Source of the DNA: Clostridium sp.
GTDB lineage: Bacteria > Bacteroidota > Bacteroidia > Bacteroidales > Bacteroidaceae
Assembly: GCA_023663705.1 (NCBI GenBank)
Contig: JAMPGY010000014.1
Span: forward strand, 1 to 64,000
Length of the DNA: 64,000 nt
Direction of reading: 5' to 3'
The notes under the pieces were generated by a model. It saw nothing but the letters and a program-made list of their open reading frames with translations, was not told the origin of the DNA and did no database searches. Below are positions 28,343 through 36,572 of this stretch, one piece after another. The number at the start of each line of letters is the position of its first letter. Positions within the stretch are counted from its first letter, which is position 1. The position numbers and the translations under genes are program-made.

Positions 28343-29405
28343 TGCCGGAACGCTCCGGCGCATCGTCGGCCGGTTTCGTTTCCCCTTCCGCAGCGGGCGG
28401 CTCGCTTTGTCGCACACGTTCCAGCAGCCTCAGCAGGTCTGCCCGCATTTGCTGATAGGGCGGTGCCGACTTGAAGTTGGTGTTCTTCCTCAGCATGCAG
28501 TCCACGGGGTTCTGACTGTGCTGATAACCGGCCAGTTCGTTTTGGCGCTGTGTCTCGTGCCCGGCCAACCGGCGGATATCCTTTTCACGTTCCTTGCGCA
28601 AATGAGTGCACACGGGGGTCACCAAGGGGAGCACCACGTTGTCGAACAGCGTGTGGCCCTGTATATATAGATAGGTGGTTTGCGGAGTCAGTCCCAGCGC
28701 CAGCATCTCCTTTTTCAGCGCGTCATAGTCCGCCTTGGCCTGCGGAAAGCGGTGCTGCAGCCAGGCCACCTTGCGGTTCACGCGGCGGCGCAGGGCGGTC
28801 AGCGTGTCGCCCGGATGAAAGATGTTCACCTCATCAAGGCTCACCACCTGTCCGAAGTCGGTCAGGGTGAACTCGCGGTAACGCTCGTGACGATACACCC
28901 AAATGGACCACACAAACAGGGGCCACACGATGAGAGAGAATTCACTCAAGAAACCCTCCATATCCACCAGACGGTGGTCGTTGAGCGTGGCCATTACGCA
29001 GACACCGTGCAGTCCGGGAGCATAACACTGATAGTTCTCGATGGCATACGCATACGTGTGGAGCACATAGGGACTGTGGTTGAGCAGGCGCGAGGTAGAT
29101 GTGGTGTCCTGCAACAAGTAGTCGTAGTCGGCATCCACACAGGCCACCATATTGCCGCCCAACTGATGCCCCAACCGGTTGGACATGGCAGTTTTCTTGC
29201 CCTTTCCCAGATTGGTGCGCGAAGGCAGCATCACCTCGAAATAGAAACGTTCGTCCTCAAACTCATCGAAGAAGGTGCGCCAGAAAAAGATGTCGTCGTA
29301 GCTCTCCACGTAGGCCACGATGCGGTGGCGTGCCTTCCGGGGCTTCATCCGGTTGGCCGCTCCTATATAATAAGAGGAGATATTCTCTGTCAGACGTTTG
29401 GCCAT
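28335..29405 (-). CDS. DUF4435 (TOPRIM-like) protein, AriB-like partner of the upstream ATPase
   Basis: A 356-residue DUF4435 protein. The family has a TOPRIM-type nuclease fold, and its expected metal residues are all visible: Glu34 in AYVESYDD, the Asp91-x-Asp93-x-Asp95 cluster in CVDADYD, and the family signature AIENYQCY at residues 121-128. The C-terminal part (about 200-356) is charged and helical, with no recognised domain. It is the second gene after an ABC-like ATPase, 36 bases apart on the same strand, and its 3' end overlaps trkA by 8 bases (convergent). In the PARIS anti-phage system the AriA ATPase and AriB DUF4435 toxin are organised in this same order. A defence role is inference. 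Confidence 0.82.
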   Translation of the reverse strand: MAKRLTENISSYYIGAANRMKPRKARHRIVAYVESYDDIFFWRTFFDEFEDERFYFEVMLPSRTNLGKGKKTAMSNRLGHQLGGNMVACVDADYDYLLQDTTSTSRLLNHSPYVLHTYAYAIENYQCYAPGLHGVCVMATLNDHRLVDMEGFLSEFSLIVWPLFVWSIWVYRHERYREFTLTDFGQVVSLDEVNIFHPGDTLTALRRRVNRKVAWLQHRFPQAKADYDALKKEMLALGLTPQTTYLYIQGHTLFDNVVLPLVTPVCTHLRKEREKDIRRLAGHETQRQNELAGYQHSQNPVDCMLRKNTNFKSAPPYQQMRADLLRLLERVRQSEPPAAEGETKPADDAPERSGIS

Positions 29406-29441
29406 AAGCTTACCCTCCGGCTAATTATCCGTTGCGACGGT

Positions 29442-30260
29442 CTATTCGGTGATATCCGTCACCTCGGTCACCACGTCCATCCATCCGTCCATGATGACGG
29501 CGGGCGAATGGGTGGTGAGGATAATCTGCACATTGGGGTTCAGTTCGCGTATCAGTCCTATGAGCCGCTGCTGCCACTCGATGTGCAGACTGATTTCCGG
29601 CTCGTCCATGAAGAGCACGTAGGGCTGACGGTCCTCCACCAGCACGGTGAGCAGGATGACGAGCATCTGCTTCTCGCCGGCCGACAACTGATAGGGCGAC
29701 AGCGTCTCGCCCGTCTGGGTGAAGAAGATTTCGTTGCTGCCCCGCACGATTTTCTTGCCGGTCTCGCTGAACAGTTCGTCTATGCGGTCCTGAAACAAGG
29801 CCTTGGCCTGCGCTTCGGTCTGGGCACGCTGCTGGGCATCGGGCGCACCGCTGGTAAGTAGTTCAATCATCCGGTTGCCGATGTTCACCTGATAGTCGAG
29901 ATAGCGGCGCTGCAACTGATAGAGCTGCCAGTCCAGTTCGGTGGCCACCCGTGCATCAGCCAGTTTCTCCAGCAGGCCGCCGTGAATCAGCGGGCGGTCT
30001 ATGCTGCGTATCACGTCGTAGCGCACTGATGTGGCCTCCTCGGGATAGAACGTCAGCTTCACGCCAGGCAGCGAGCGTTCCAGTTCCGACGACCATTGCA
30101 CCAGCCTGTGTATCACTTTATTGAGTATCGTGCTTTTACCCACTCCGTTCACTCCGCTCAGCACGTTCACATCGCGCCGCAGGTTCCACACGATATGCTT
30201 GCGCCCGCTCCACAGCGAGGCTATCTCTATGCGTTGGATATATTCACCTTGTTTTCCCAT
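29442..30260 (-). CDS. Compact AAA/ABC-type ATPase paired with DUF4435
   Basis: A 272-residue ATPase of the OLD/RecF/SMC-like ABC class. Walker A is Gly36-Thr44 (GVNGVGKST), the signature motif LSAGEKQ follows at about 192, Walker B is YVLFMDEPEISLH (about 213-225), and the switch His is in TTHSPAVIMDGW near 250. Between Walker A and the signature there is only about 145 residues of insertion (helical, Gln/Leu/Arg-rich), far shorter than the coiled-coil arm of SMC proteins, and the whole protein is much shorter than typical AriA. It leads the two-gene unit with DUF4435. A role as a sensor that restrains or delivers the TOPRIM partner is inference. Confidence 0.82.
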   Translation of the reverse strand: MGKQGEYIQRIEIASLWSGRKHIVWNLRRDVNVLSGVNGVGKSTILNKVIHRLVQWSSELERSLPGVKLTFYPEEATSVRYDVIRSIDRPLIHGGLLEKLADARVATELDWQLYQLQRRYLDYQVNIGNRMIELLTSGAPDAQQRAQTEAQAKALFQDRIDELFSETGKKIVRGSNEIFFTQTGETLSPYQLSAGEKQMLVILLTVLVEDRQPYVLFMDEPEISLHIEWQQRLIGLIRELNPNVQIILTTHSPAVIMDGWMDVVTEVTDITE

Positions 30261-30288
30261 GACGATCGTTTTAAGGTTTGCCTGTCAA

Positions 30289-30296
30289 CAAAGATA
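30289..30296 (-). promoter_or_regulatory. -7 box of the ATPase-DUF4435 pair
   Basis: CAAAGATA reads TATCTTTG on the minus strand, 28 bases ahead of the ATPase start. It is separated by only 55 bases from the divergent promoter of the DMT transporter. Confidence 0.55.
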
Positions 30297-30351
30297 AACG
30301 TTCCGCGCCAACAAAGCAACCCGCCACGCAGTTTCTTTTCGCAAAAAGGCG

Positions 30352-30359
30352 TAACTTTG
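30352..30359 (+). promoter_or_regulatory. -7 box of the DMT transporter-helicase pair
   Basis: TAACTTTG followed by CAATCC lies 21 bases ahead of the ATG at 30381, and fixes that start against longer in-frame extensions. Confidence 0.55.
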
Positions 30360-30380
30360 CAATCCTTAACAGCCTGTGTT

Positions 30381-31337
30381 ATGAATATACCCATAAAGAA
30401 TACGGACAAGAATCTGAAGGCACATGCCGCCGTCCTGTCCGCCTGTGCCATCTGGGGACTGATGTCGCCCGTGGGCAAGAGCGCCATGGAGAGCGGCATA
30501 AGCGGCATGGCCATGGTGACGTTCCGTGCCGTGGGCGGTGCCCTGTGCTTCTGGCTGGCCTCGCTGTGGACACGCTCCGGCCATCGGGTGTCCCGCCGCG
30601 ACCGTTGCCTGCTGTTTGCGGCCGCCATGCTGGCCATCGTGTTCAACCAGTGTTGCTTCACCGTCGGCTTGTCTCTCACCTCGCCGGTGGACGCCAGCAT
30701 TGTCACCACCCTGCTGCCCATCGTCACCCTCATCCTGGCGGCCGTCATCCTGAAGGAGCCTGTGTCGTCCCTCAAGATTGGCGGCATCCTGTCCGGCGCC
30801 ACGGGTGCCCTGCTGCTCATCACGGCCGCACAGTCCGGTGCGTCCGGCGAGGGAAGCCTGACGGGCAATCTGCTCTGCCTCACGGCGCAATGCAGTTTCG
30901 CGCTCTACCTCACGCTGTTCAAGCAGCTCATCCAGCGCCACAGCGTGGTCACGTGCATGAAGTGGATGTTCCTCTTTGCCGCTCTGGCCATTCTGCCTTT
31001 CAGCTACCGCGAAATGCAGACGTTACCCTGGGCCGGCCTGCCCGCACGGGTGTGGCTGGAGACGGCCTTCGTGGTGGTGGGAGCCACCTTTGTGGCCTAC
31101 CTGCTGATGATGTACGGCCAGCAGCGCCTGCGCCCCACGCTGGTAAGCATGTACAATTATGTGCAGCCCATCGTAGCCTGCCTGGTGAGCGTGGCCGTGG
31201 GACTGGGCACTTTCGGCAGCCGGCAGGCACTGGCCGTAGTGCTCATCTTCGGCGGCGTGTGGATTGTGACACAGAGCAAGAGCCGCGCCCAACAACTCAA
31301 CGAGAAGCACAACCCGACAAAGCCGCACACGCCATGA
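30381..31337 (+). CDS. EamA/DMT family transporter
   Basis: A 318-residue inner-membrane exporter-type protein with ten predicted helices in two EamA repeats (about 12-140 and 155-290). Marks include AACAIWGLMSPVGK-like helix 1 (here SACAIWGLMSPVGKSAM), the conserved VDASIVTTLLPIVTLILA segment and PIVACLVSVAVGLGTF near the end. The longer open frame starting at 30096 is rejected because the promoter sits at 30352-30359. Its stop overlaps the helicase start (ATGA). Substrate unknown; relatives export amino acids and metabolites. Confidence 0.9.
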   Translation: MNIPIKNTDKNLKAHAAVLSACAIWGLMSPVGKSAMESGISGMAMVTFRAVGGALCFWLASLWTRSGHRVSRRDRCLLFAAAMLAIVFNQCCFTVGLSLTSPVDASIVTTLLPIVTLILAAVILKEPVSSLKIGGILSGATGALLLITAAQSGASGEGSLTGNLLCLTAQCSFALYLTLFKQLIQRHSVVTCMKWMFLFAALAILPFSYREMQTLPWAGLPARVWLETAFVVVGATFVAYLLMMYGQQRLRPTLVSMYNYVQPIVACLVSVAVGLGTFGSRQALAVVLIFGGVWIVTQSKSRAQQLNEKHNPTKPHTP

Positions 31338-33286
31338 CCCAATCGCCCATACTCATCCTGCAGAAGCAGAAGGAACTGCTGAAGCTGGAATACGACTACG
31401 AGAAGGAGCAGTTCCGCCGTCAGACAGAGAATGCCGGGGTGAAGCGCAAGGTGAAACGCGGTGTGTGCTGGTGGCCGCTACGCACGGGGCGCAGTTACTA
31501 CAACTCGCTCAACCAGTTGGTGGTGGAGGTGGAGCGCACGGAGGACCTGGACACGGAGCATTCGTTCGAACCGGGCAAGCCCGTGTGTTTCTTCACCCAG
31601 GATGCCTCGGGCGACAGCCGCAAGGGCGTCGGAGGATTCCTGCACTACATGCCGTTCACAGCCACGGTGAGCTACGTGGACGACAACCGCATGGTGGTGG
31701 CTCTGCCCTCGCCCGCAGCGCTCCAGCAAGTGCAGGCTGCCGAACGCATGGGCGTGCAACTGTATCTGGACGAAACCACCTACCGCCTGATGTTCGAGGC
31801 ACTGGACCGCGTGATACAGGCCCGGACGGGAAGGCTGGCCGAGCTGCGGAACATCTTCCACGGCAGCCGTCCGACGGAGAAGTTCGCCTTCGCGCCCACC
31901 CGCTTTCCGTGGCTGAACACTACGCAACAGGCCGCCGTCAACGAGGTGCTGTGGGCCAAGGACGTGGCGGTGGTGCACGGACCTCCGGGCACCGGGAAGA
32001 CCACCACCTTGGTGGAGGCCATCTACGAGACCCTGCGGCGCGAGAATCAGGTGATGGTGTGTGCGCAGAGCAATATGGCCGTGGACTGGATTGCGGAGAA
32101 ACTTACCGACCGCGGAGTGGCCGTGCTGCGCATAGGCAACCCCACGCGCATCACCGACAAGATGCTGTCGTTCACCTACGAGCGCCGCTTTGAAAATCAT
32201 CCGCACTACACCCAGCTGTGGGCCATACGTAGGGCCATACGCGACTTGTATGCCTCCCGTCCGGGGCATTCCGGACGGGAAGCTTTCCACCAGAAGGTGG
32301 CACGCCTGCGCGACCGGGCCACCGAGCTTGAGATAGCCATCCGGCAGGACTTGTTTGCCGAAGCCCGCGTGATAGCCTGCACGCTCACAGGGTCGGCCCA
32401 CCGCGTGCTCACGGGCATGAAGTTCTCCACCTTGTTTATCGACGAGGCGGCACAGGCACTGGAAGCGGCCTGCTGGATAGCCCTGCAGAAAGCCGACCGC
32501 GTGGTACTGGCCGGCGACCACCAGCAGTTGCCGCCCACACTGAAATGTCCCGAGGCACAGCACGGCGGACTGGATCGCACACTGATGCAGAGCATCGTTG
32601 AAAACAAACCGCGCTGCGTAAGCCTGCTGGAGGTGCAGTACCGCATGAACGAGCGCATCATGCAGTTTTCCAGCGAGTGGTTCTACGAGGGACGGCTGAA
32701 AAGCGCTCCGGAGATACGCTACCGAGGCATACTAGACTGGGACAACCCGATGGAGTGGATAGACACAGCCGACGAGGAGAGCGTCCTGCCTCTGCTTCCC
32801 GAGGACGAACAGCCCTGCACCGAAGCCGCTCTGAACTTCGAGGAGGAAACCCACGAGGACGGCACCAGCCGCTTCAACCGGCGGGAAGCACGCCTCACCC
32901 TCAACGCGCTGAAACGCTACCTCACCAAAATTGGCAAGGAGCGCATACTGGCCGAGCGCATCGACACGGGCATCATATCGCCCTACAAGGGACAGGTGCA
33001 GCTGTTACGCCACCTGCTCCGACAGGATCCGTTCTTCAAAACCTTCCGCCCGTTCATCACCGTCAACACCGTGGACGGCTTCCAGGGACAGGAACGCGAC
33101 ATCATCCTCATCAGCATGGTGCGCAACAACCGCGAGGGGCGCATCGGCTTCCTCACCGACCTGCGCCGCATGAATGTGGCCATCACGCGGGCGCGCATGA
33201 AACTTATCATCTTGGGCGACAGCCACACACTGGGACACCTACCATTTTACCGCAGGTTGCTGGAGTATGTGAGGCAGGAGAATTGA
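31334..33286 (+). CDS. SF1 (UPF1/IGHMBP2-like) DNA/RNA helicase
   Basis: A 650-residue superfamily 1B-type helicase. After an N-terminal beta-barrel-like domain (about 1-180, with CWWPLRTGRSYYN), motif I is HGPPGTGKTTTL (Lys222), motif Ia CAQSNMAVDWI, motif II FIDEAAQAL, motif III LAGDHQQLPPT, motif V VNTVDGFQGQERDII and motif VI NVAITRARMKLII. The domain order matches bacterial AAA_11/AAA_12 helicases related to eukaryotic SMBP2 and UPF1. The start at 31334 overlaps the transporter stop by 4 bases. The cellular role (RNA or DNA repair) is not known. Confidence 0.92.
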   Translation: MTQSPILILQKQKELLKLEYDYEKEQFRRQTENAGVKRKVKRGVCWWPLRTGRSYYNSLNQLVVEVERTEDLDTEHSFEPGKPVCFFTQDASGDSRKGVGGFLHYMPFTATVSYVDDNRMVVALPSPAALQQVQAAERMGVQLYLDETTYRLMFEALDRVIQARTGRLAELRNIFHGSRPTEKFAFAPTRFPWLNTTQQAAVNEVLWAKDVAVVHGPPGTGKTTTLVEAIYETLRRENQVMVCAQSNMAVDWIAEKLTDRGVAVLRIGNPTRITDKMLSFTYERRFENHPHYTQLWAIRRAIRDLYASRPGHSGREAFHQKVARLRDRATELEIAIRQDLFAEARVIACTLTGSAHRVLTGMKFSTLFIDEAAQALEAACWIALQKADRVVLAGDHQQLPPTLKCPEAQHGGLDRTLMQSIVENKPRCVSLLEVQYRMNERIMQFSSEWFYEGRLKSAPEIRYRGILDWDNPMEWIDTADEESVLPLLPEDEQPCTEAALNFEEETHEDGTSRFNRREARLTLNALKRYLTKIGKERILAERIDTGIISPYKGQVQLLRHLLRQDPFFKTFRPFITVNTVDGFQGQERDIILISMVRNNREGRIGFLTDLRRMNVAITRARMKLIILGDSHTLGHLPFYRRLLEYVRQEN

Positions 33287-33336
33287 GTCAGAAAAGCGAG
33301 AGGCTGCTCAGGGTCAGATAGCCTTCTGATCTTTTT

Positions 33337-33424
33337 CGATAGGGGGCAAACAACTTTTCGATAGGGGGTTGACAGACTTTCGATAGGGAGTTGACCGTTT
33401 TTCGACAGGGGGTGGACGATGGAC
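33337..33424. repeat. Four tandem 22-bp repeats (CGATAGGGGG units)
   Basis: CGATAGGGGG-like cores begin at 33337, 33359, 33381 and 33403, exactly 22 bases apart (the fourth is CGACAGGGGG). The second half of each unit is more variable (TTGACAGACTTT, TTGACCGTTTTT). They lie in the 356-base gap between the convergent helicase and SOD genes. The rest of that gap up to the terminator at 33587 shows nothing recognisable. Confidence 0.8.
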
Positions 33425-33586
33425 CCAACCGAAGAAAAGACCTGAAAGAAACCGTCTACGAAGAGATTCACCGTAGCTGTTTTTGCCACCATACCTGTCA
33501 TTTCCCACACGATGTTCAGCCGCCGGCCTGTCCACCGTTCCGCCGGTCATCCGGACAGTGCCGACACAGCAATCCACACAGGAAAA

Positions 33587-33613
33587 AGGCCGCCTAAACG
33601 TGTTAGACAGCCT
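33587..33613 (-). terminator. Terminator after the SOD gene
   Basis: Read on the minus strand, AGGCTGTCTAA pairs with TTAGGCGGCCT (including G-U pairs) around a short loop and is followed by TTTTTCC. Confidence 0.6.
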
Positions 33614-33642
33614 CTCCGTTTATGAGGATTACAAGGCTACAA

Positions 33643-34272
33643 TTACTTTTCGAGTCGCGAGGCCACCACACTCCAGTCGATGATATTCCACAAGGCATTC
33701 ACGTGGTCGGCACGGCGGTTCTGGTAGTCTACATAGTAGGCATGCTCCCACACGTCGAAACCCAGCAACGGGGTCTGTCCGTGGCGCACGGGATTGTCGC
33801 CGTTCGTACACTTCAGGATGACTAACGTGCCGTCCTTCTGCTGAGCCAACCAAGCCCAACCGGCTCCAAACAGCGTAGTGGCCGCAGCGTTCATCTGCTG
33901 CTTGAACTCACCGAAACTGCCGAACGACTCATCTATGGCCGCGGCTAAACGACCTTCGGGCTCCTGCGCAGCGCTCAGTCCGGACGGACGAAACTGGTGG
34001 AAATACAGCGTGTGATTCAACACCTGTCCCGCATTGTTGAAAATCGGTCCTTCGGGCACCGTCTTCACCAGTTCCACCAACGGTTTACCCTCATATTCGG
34101 TGCCTTGTATCAGAGCATTCAGTTGAGTGACATATGTCTGCAAGTGTTTGCCGTAATGAAGTTCCACCGTTTCCCGGCTGATGACCGGAGCAAGGGCATC
34201 GGTGGCATAGGGCAGATTGGGCATGGAAAACAAGCCGGTCATCGTCGTCACAATCAAAGGAGTCAATGTCAT
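33643..34272 (-). CDS. sodB: Superoxide dismutase, Fe/Mn type
   Basis: Converts superoxide to oxygen and hydrogen peroxide. Metal ligands are visible in HYGKH (first His), NHTLYFHQF (second His) and DVWEHAYYVDYQ (Asp and third His). From 34272 the protein is 209 residues with an unusual 16-residue hydrophobic extension (MTLTPLIVTTMTGLFS) before MPNLPYATDAL, where most family members begin; starting at 34224 would give 193 residues. The upstream start is kept because the -7 box at 34316-34323 puts the transcription start just ahead of it, but a shorter start is possible. Confidence 0.93.
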   Translation of the reverse strand: MTLTPLIVTTMTGLFSMPNLPYATDALAPVISRETVELHYGKHLQTYVTQLNALIQGTEYEGKPLVELVKTVPEGPIFNNAGQVLNHTLYFHQFRPSGLSAAQEPEGRLAAAIDESFGSFGEFKQQMNAAATTLFGAGWAWLAQQKDGTLVILKCTNGDNPVRHGQTPLLGFDVWEHAYYVDYQNRRADHVNALWNIIDWSVVASRLEK

Positions 34273-34315
34273 AATCGTTAAAGTTTAGAGTGTTAATAAT
34301 TGGGTTTCTACACTG

Positions 34316-34323
34316 CAAATATA
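34316..34323 (-). promoter_or_regulatory. -7 box of sodB
   Basis: CAAATATA reads TATATTTG on the minus strand, 43 bases ahead of the 34272 start codon. Confidence 0.5.
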
Positions 34324-34439
34324 GCGGCGGAATGACACTACGGCAAACCGTGCGACGTTTTTTTTCGAGCTGTTTCCATTATTTAGGATTCCTGTTTGTT
34401 TTTTACATTAAACTTAATCAAATCCAACCGAATAATCGT

Positions 34440-34447
34440 TAACTTTG
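34440..34447 (+). promoter_or_regulatory. -7 box of the small nitroreductase gene
   Basis: TAACTTTG followed by TGATTC lies 38 bases ahead of the ATG at 34486. The region between it and the sodB promoter shows no other feature. Confidence 0.5.
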
Positions 34448-34485
34448 TGATTCATTAACGAATAGACATTATCATTTCAAGAGCT

Positions 34486-34995
34486 ATGAATTTCAAGGAA
34501 CTGTGCGAGGCACGCTACTCCGTGCGTGCCTACAGGCCGGACAGCATCCCGGTCGAGAAGTTGGATTATATCAAGGAATGTGTGCGCAATGCACCGTCGG
34601 CTGTCAACCGTCAGCCCTGGCTGTTCCGTCTCATCACATCGACCGAAGGACGGAAGAAACTACAAGCCTGTTACGATCGGGAATGGTTTGCAGAGGCACC
34701 GGCTTACATTCTGGTGTGCAAAAACGAGGCCGAAGCCTGGACACGCCGCTACGACAACCACAACCACGCTGATATTGACATCGCCATCGCTGTGGAGCAT
34801 CTCTGTCTGGCCGCCACCGAGCTGGGACTGGGCACCTGCTGGGTGTGCAACTTCCGCGTCCAGTTGTGCAAGGAACTGATGGAACTGCCCGAGGGCTTCG
34901 AGCCTGCCGTGATCATCCCAATCGGGTTTCCGGCTACAGCAGAGCCGGCTCCCAAAAGCCGAAAACCGATAGAGGATATCTGGAGCGAGGAATAA
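34486..34995 (+). CDS. Small nitroreductase family protein
   Basis: A 169-residue FMN-dependent oxidoreductase of the compact nitroreductase group. The N-terminal ARYSVRAYRPDSIP carries the phosphate-binding Arg/Ser, NAPSAVNRQPW is the usual flavin-contact segment, and LGLGTCWVCNF lies near residue 119. C-terminal PIGFPATAEPAPKSRKPIEDI matches the family ending. It is divergent from sodB and convergent with nhaC. It may act in redox or xenobiotic reduction; the natural substrate is unknown. Confidence 0.88.
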   Translation: MNFKELCEARYSVRAYRPDSIPVEKLDYIKECVRNAPSAVNRQPWLFRLITSTEGRKKLQACYDREWFAEAPAYILVCKNEAEAWTRRYDNHNHADIDIAIAVEHLCLAATELGLGTCWVCNFRVQLCKELMELPEGFEPAVIIPIGFPATAEPAPKSRKPIEDIWSEE

Positions 34996-35016
34996 AGGGC
35001 ACCGTGATTGCCGCGG

Positions 35017-36474
35017 CTACATGGCTTGCGGCTCCGTCTTCCCCATCGTCCGACGGATCTTGTAGCCCACTGCTGCAACCACCAGTGTCATCACTGGACT
35101 CAGATAATTGAAAAAGCAGAACGGCAGATACGTCAGCGTGGACACACCGAGCACCATCGACTGCGTCATGCCGCACGAGTTCCACGGGATGAGCACGGAG
35201 GTTACCGTGACGGCATCTTCCGTGGTGCGGCTCAGCAGACGGCTCTCATAGCCCATGCGGCGGTACACATCGCGAAACATGTTGCCGGTGAGTATCAGCG
35301 ACAGATACTGGTCGGCACAGACGATGTTCATAAACAAGCCCACCCCCACGGTGGAACCCACCAGCGAGAAGGTGCCGCGCGCACGGCGGATGAACATGCG
35401 CATGATGCTCTCTATCATACCCGATGCACTCATGGATGCGCCGAAAATCATGGCACAGAAAATCAGCCATACGGTACTCATCATGCCGGCCATGCCCCGT
35501 GTGGCCACCAACTCGTTAAGCTCCGGCACACCTGTCTCCAAACCGGTACTGCCATACACCAATATCATCACTCCCCGGAAGCGATTCAGCCACAATCCGT
35601 AGTCACCGCCCGAAATATGATCTATCAGACGGGTCTGCATCACCACAGCCGCCACACAGGCCAACAACGTGGCACTGAACAGAATGACAACGGCCGGCAA
35701 ACGGTGCGCTATCATGACGCCCGTGACGAGGGGCACCACCATCAGCCAAGGGGAGAGCACAAACACGCGGCTCAGCCCCGAGGCAAACGTAGCAGCCGTC
35801 TCAGCCGATGAGGCGGGGGCTGTCAGCCCCGCTACAGTGAAAATCACCAGCCCGACGGCAAAGGCGGGTATGGTGGTGTAGGTCATGTAACGGATATGGG
35901 TGAAGAGCGGCGTACCGGTGGTGGACGATGCCAGTACCGTTGTCTCGCTCATTGGCGATATTTTGTCGCCGAAGTAAGCTCCGGAGACGATGGCTCCGGC
36001 GATCCAGCCCTCACCAAACCCTTGTGCCTTACCTATGCCCAGCAGTGCGATGCCAATGGTGGCAATCGTGGTCCACGAACTGCCCGTGATGACCGAAACA
36101 GCGGCACAGATGAGACAGGAAGAAACCAAAAACCACTGGGGATGGATGATTTGCATACCATAGTATATCATCGTGGGCACAATGCCGCTCACCATCCACG
36201 ATCCGCCCACGGCTCCGATGAGCAACAGGATGAGTATGGCCTGCGACACACCGCTCACGTTGCGATTGACAGCTACCTCAAAGTCTTCCCAACGCATGGT
36301 TTTCAACACCAGCCCCAGCAGAATGCAACAGGCCGAAGTGGTCAACAATGCTATCTGGCTGGCACCCGACAGCGCATCGCTCCCGAACGCGGAAATCACG
36401 CAAGCGAGCAAACCCACAAGAATCAACAAAGGTACGAAGGCCAATGCCACAGACGGTAGTTTCTTTTCTTCCAT
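35017..36474 (-). CDS. nhaC: Na+/H+ antiporter NhaC family
   Basis: Inner-membrane antiporter or amino-acid/Na+ exchanger. The 485-residue protein has about twelve helices with the family's conserved GSSWTTIATIGIALLGIG (about residue 130) and GAYFGDKISPMSETTVLA (about 165-182) segments. The gene is monocistronic, with a strong hairpin upstream at 36508-36547 separating it from the POT gene. It could use the Na+ gradient made by OadB in this window (inference). Some NhaC proteins are malate-lactate or tyrosine-type exchangers, so the exact solute is open. Confidence 0.9.
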   Translation of the reverse strand: MEEKKLPSVALAFVPLLILVGLLACVISAFGSDALSGASQIALLTTSACCILLGLVLKTMRWEDFEVAVNRNVSGVSQAILILLLIGAVGGSWMVSGIVPTMIYYGMQIIHPQWFLVSSCLICAAVSVITGSSWTTIATIGIALLGIGKAQGFGEGWIAGAIVSGAYFGDKISPMSETTVLASSTTGTPLFTHIRYMTYTTIPAFAVGLVIFTVAGLTAPASSAETAATFASGLSRVFVLSPWLMVVPLVTGVMIAHRLPAVVILFSATLLACVAAVVMQTRLIDHISGGDYGLWLNRFRGVMILVYGSTGLETGVPELNELVATRGMAGMMSTVWLIFCAMIFGASMSASGMIESIMRMFIRRARGTFSLVGSTVGVGLFMNIVCADQYLSLILTGNMFRDVYRRMGYESRLLSRTTEDAVTVTSVLIPWNSCGMTQSMVLGVSTLTYLPFCFFNYLSPVMTLVVAAVGYKIRRTMGKTEPQAM

Positions 36475-36507
36475 AATGTATTATAAGGTGGAGAGACTTT
36501 TTTGTGG

Positions 36508-36547
36508 AAAAGCGCCGTTCCCCCACAAGTGGGGATAACGGCGCTTT
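36508..36547 (-). terminator. Terminator after the POT transporter gene
   Basis: AAAGCGCCGTT pairs with AACGGCGCTTT, with an inner CCCCAC/GTGGGG stem. Read on the minus strand it is followed by a T-rich stretch. Confidence 0.65.
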
Positions 36548-36572
36548 CTTTATCTCGGGACGAAGAAGAGCA

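Noticed and set aside
28335-30260. Calling the ATPase-DUF4435 pair a bona fide PARIS system
   Set aside because: Gene order and TOPRIM residues agree, but the ATPase is much too short for AriA and no similarity search could be run; kept as PARIS-like only.
33337-33424. CRISPR array
   Set aside because: The 22-bp units abut without spacers and degenerate progressively; no cas gene is present.
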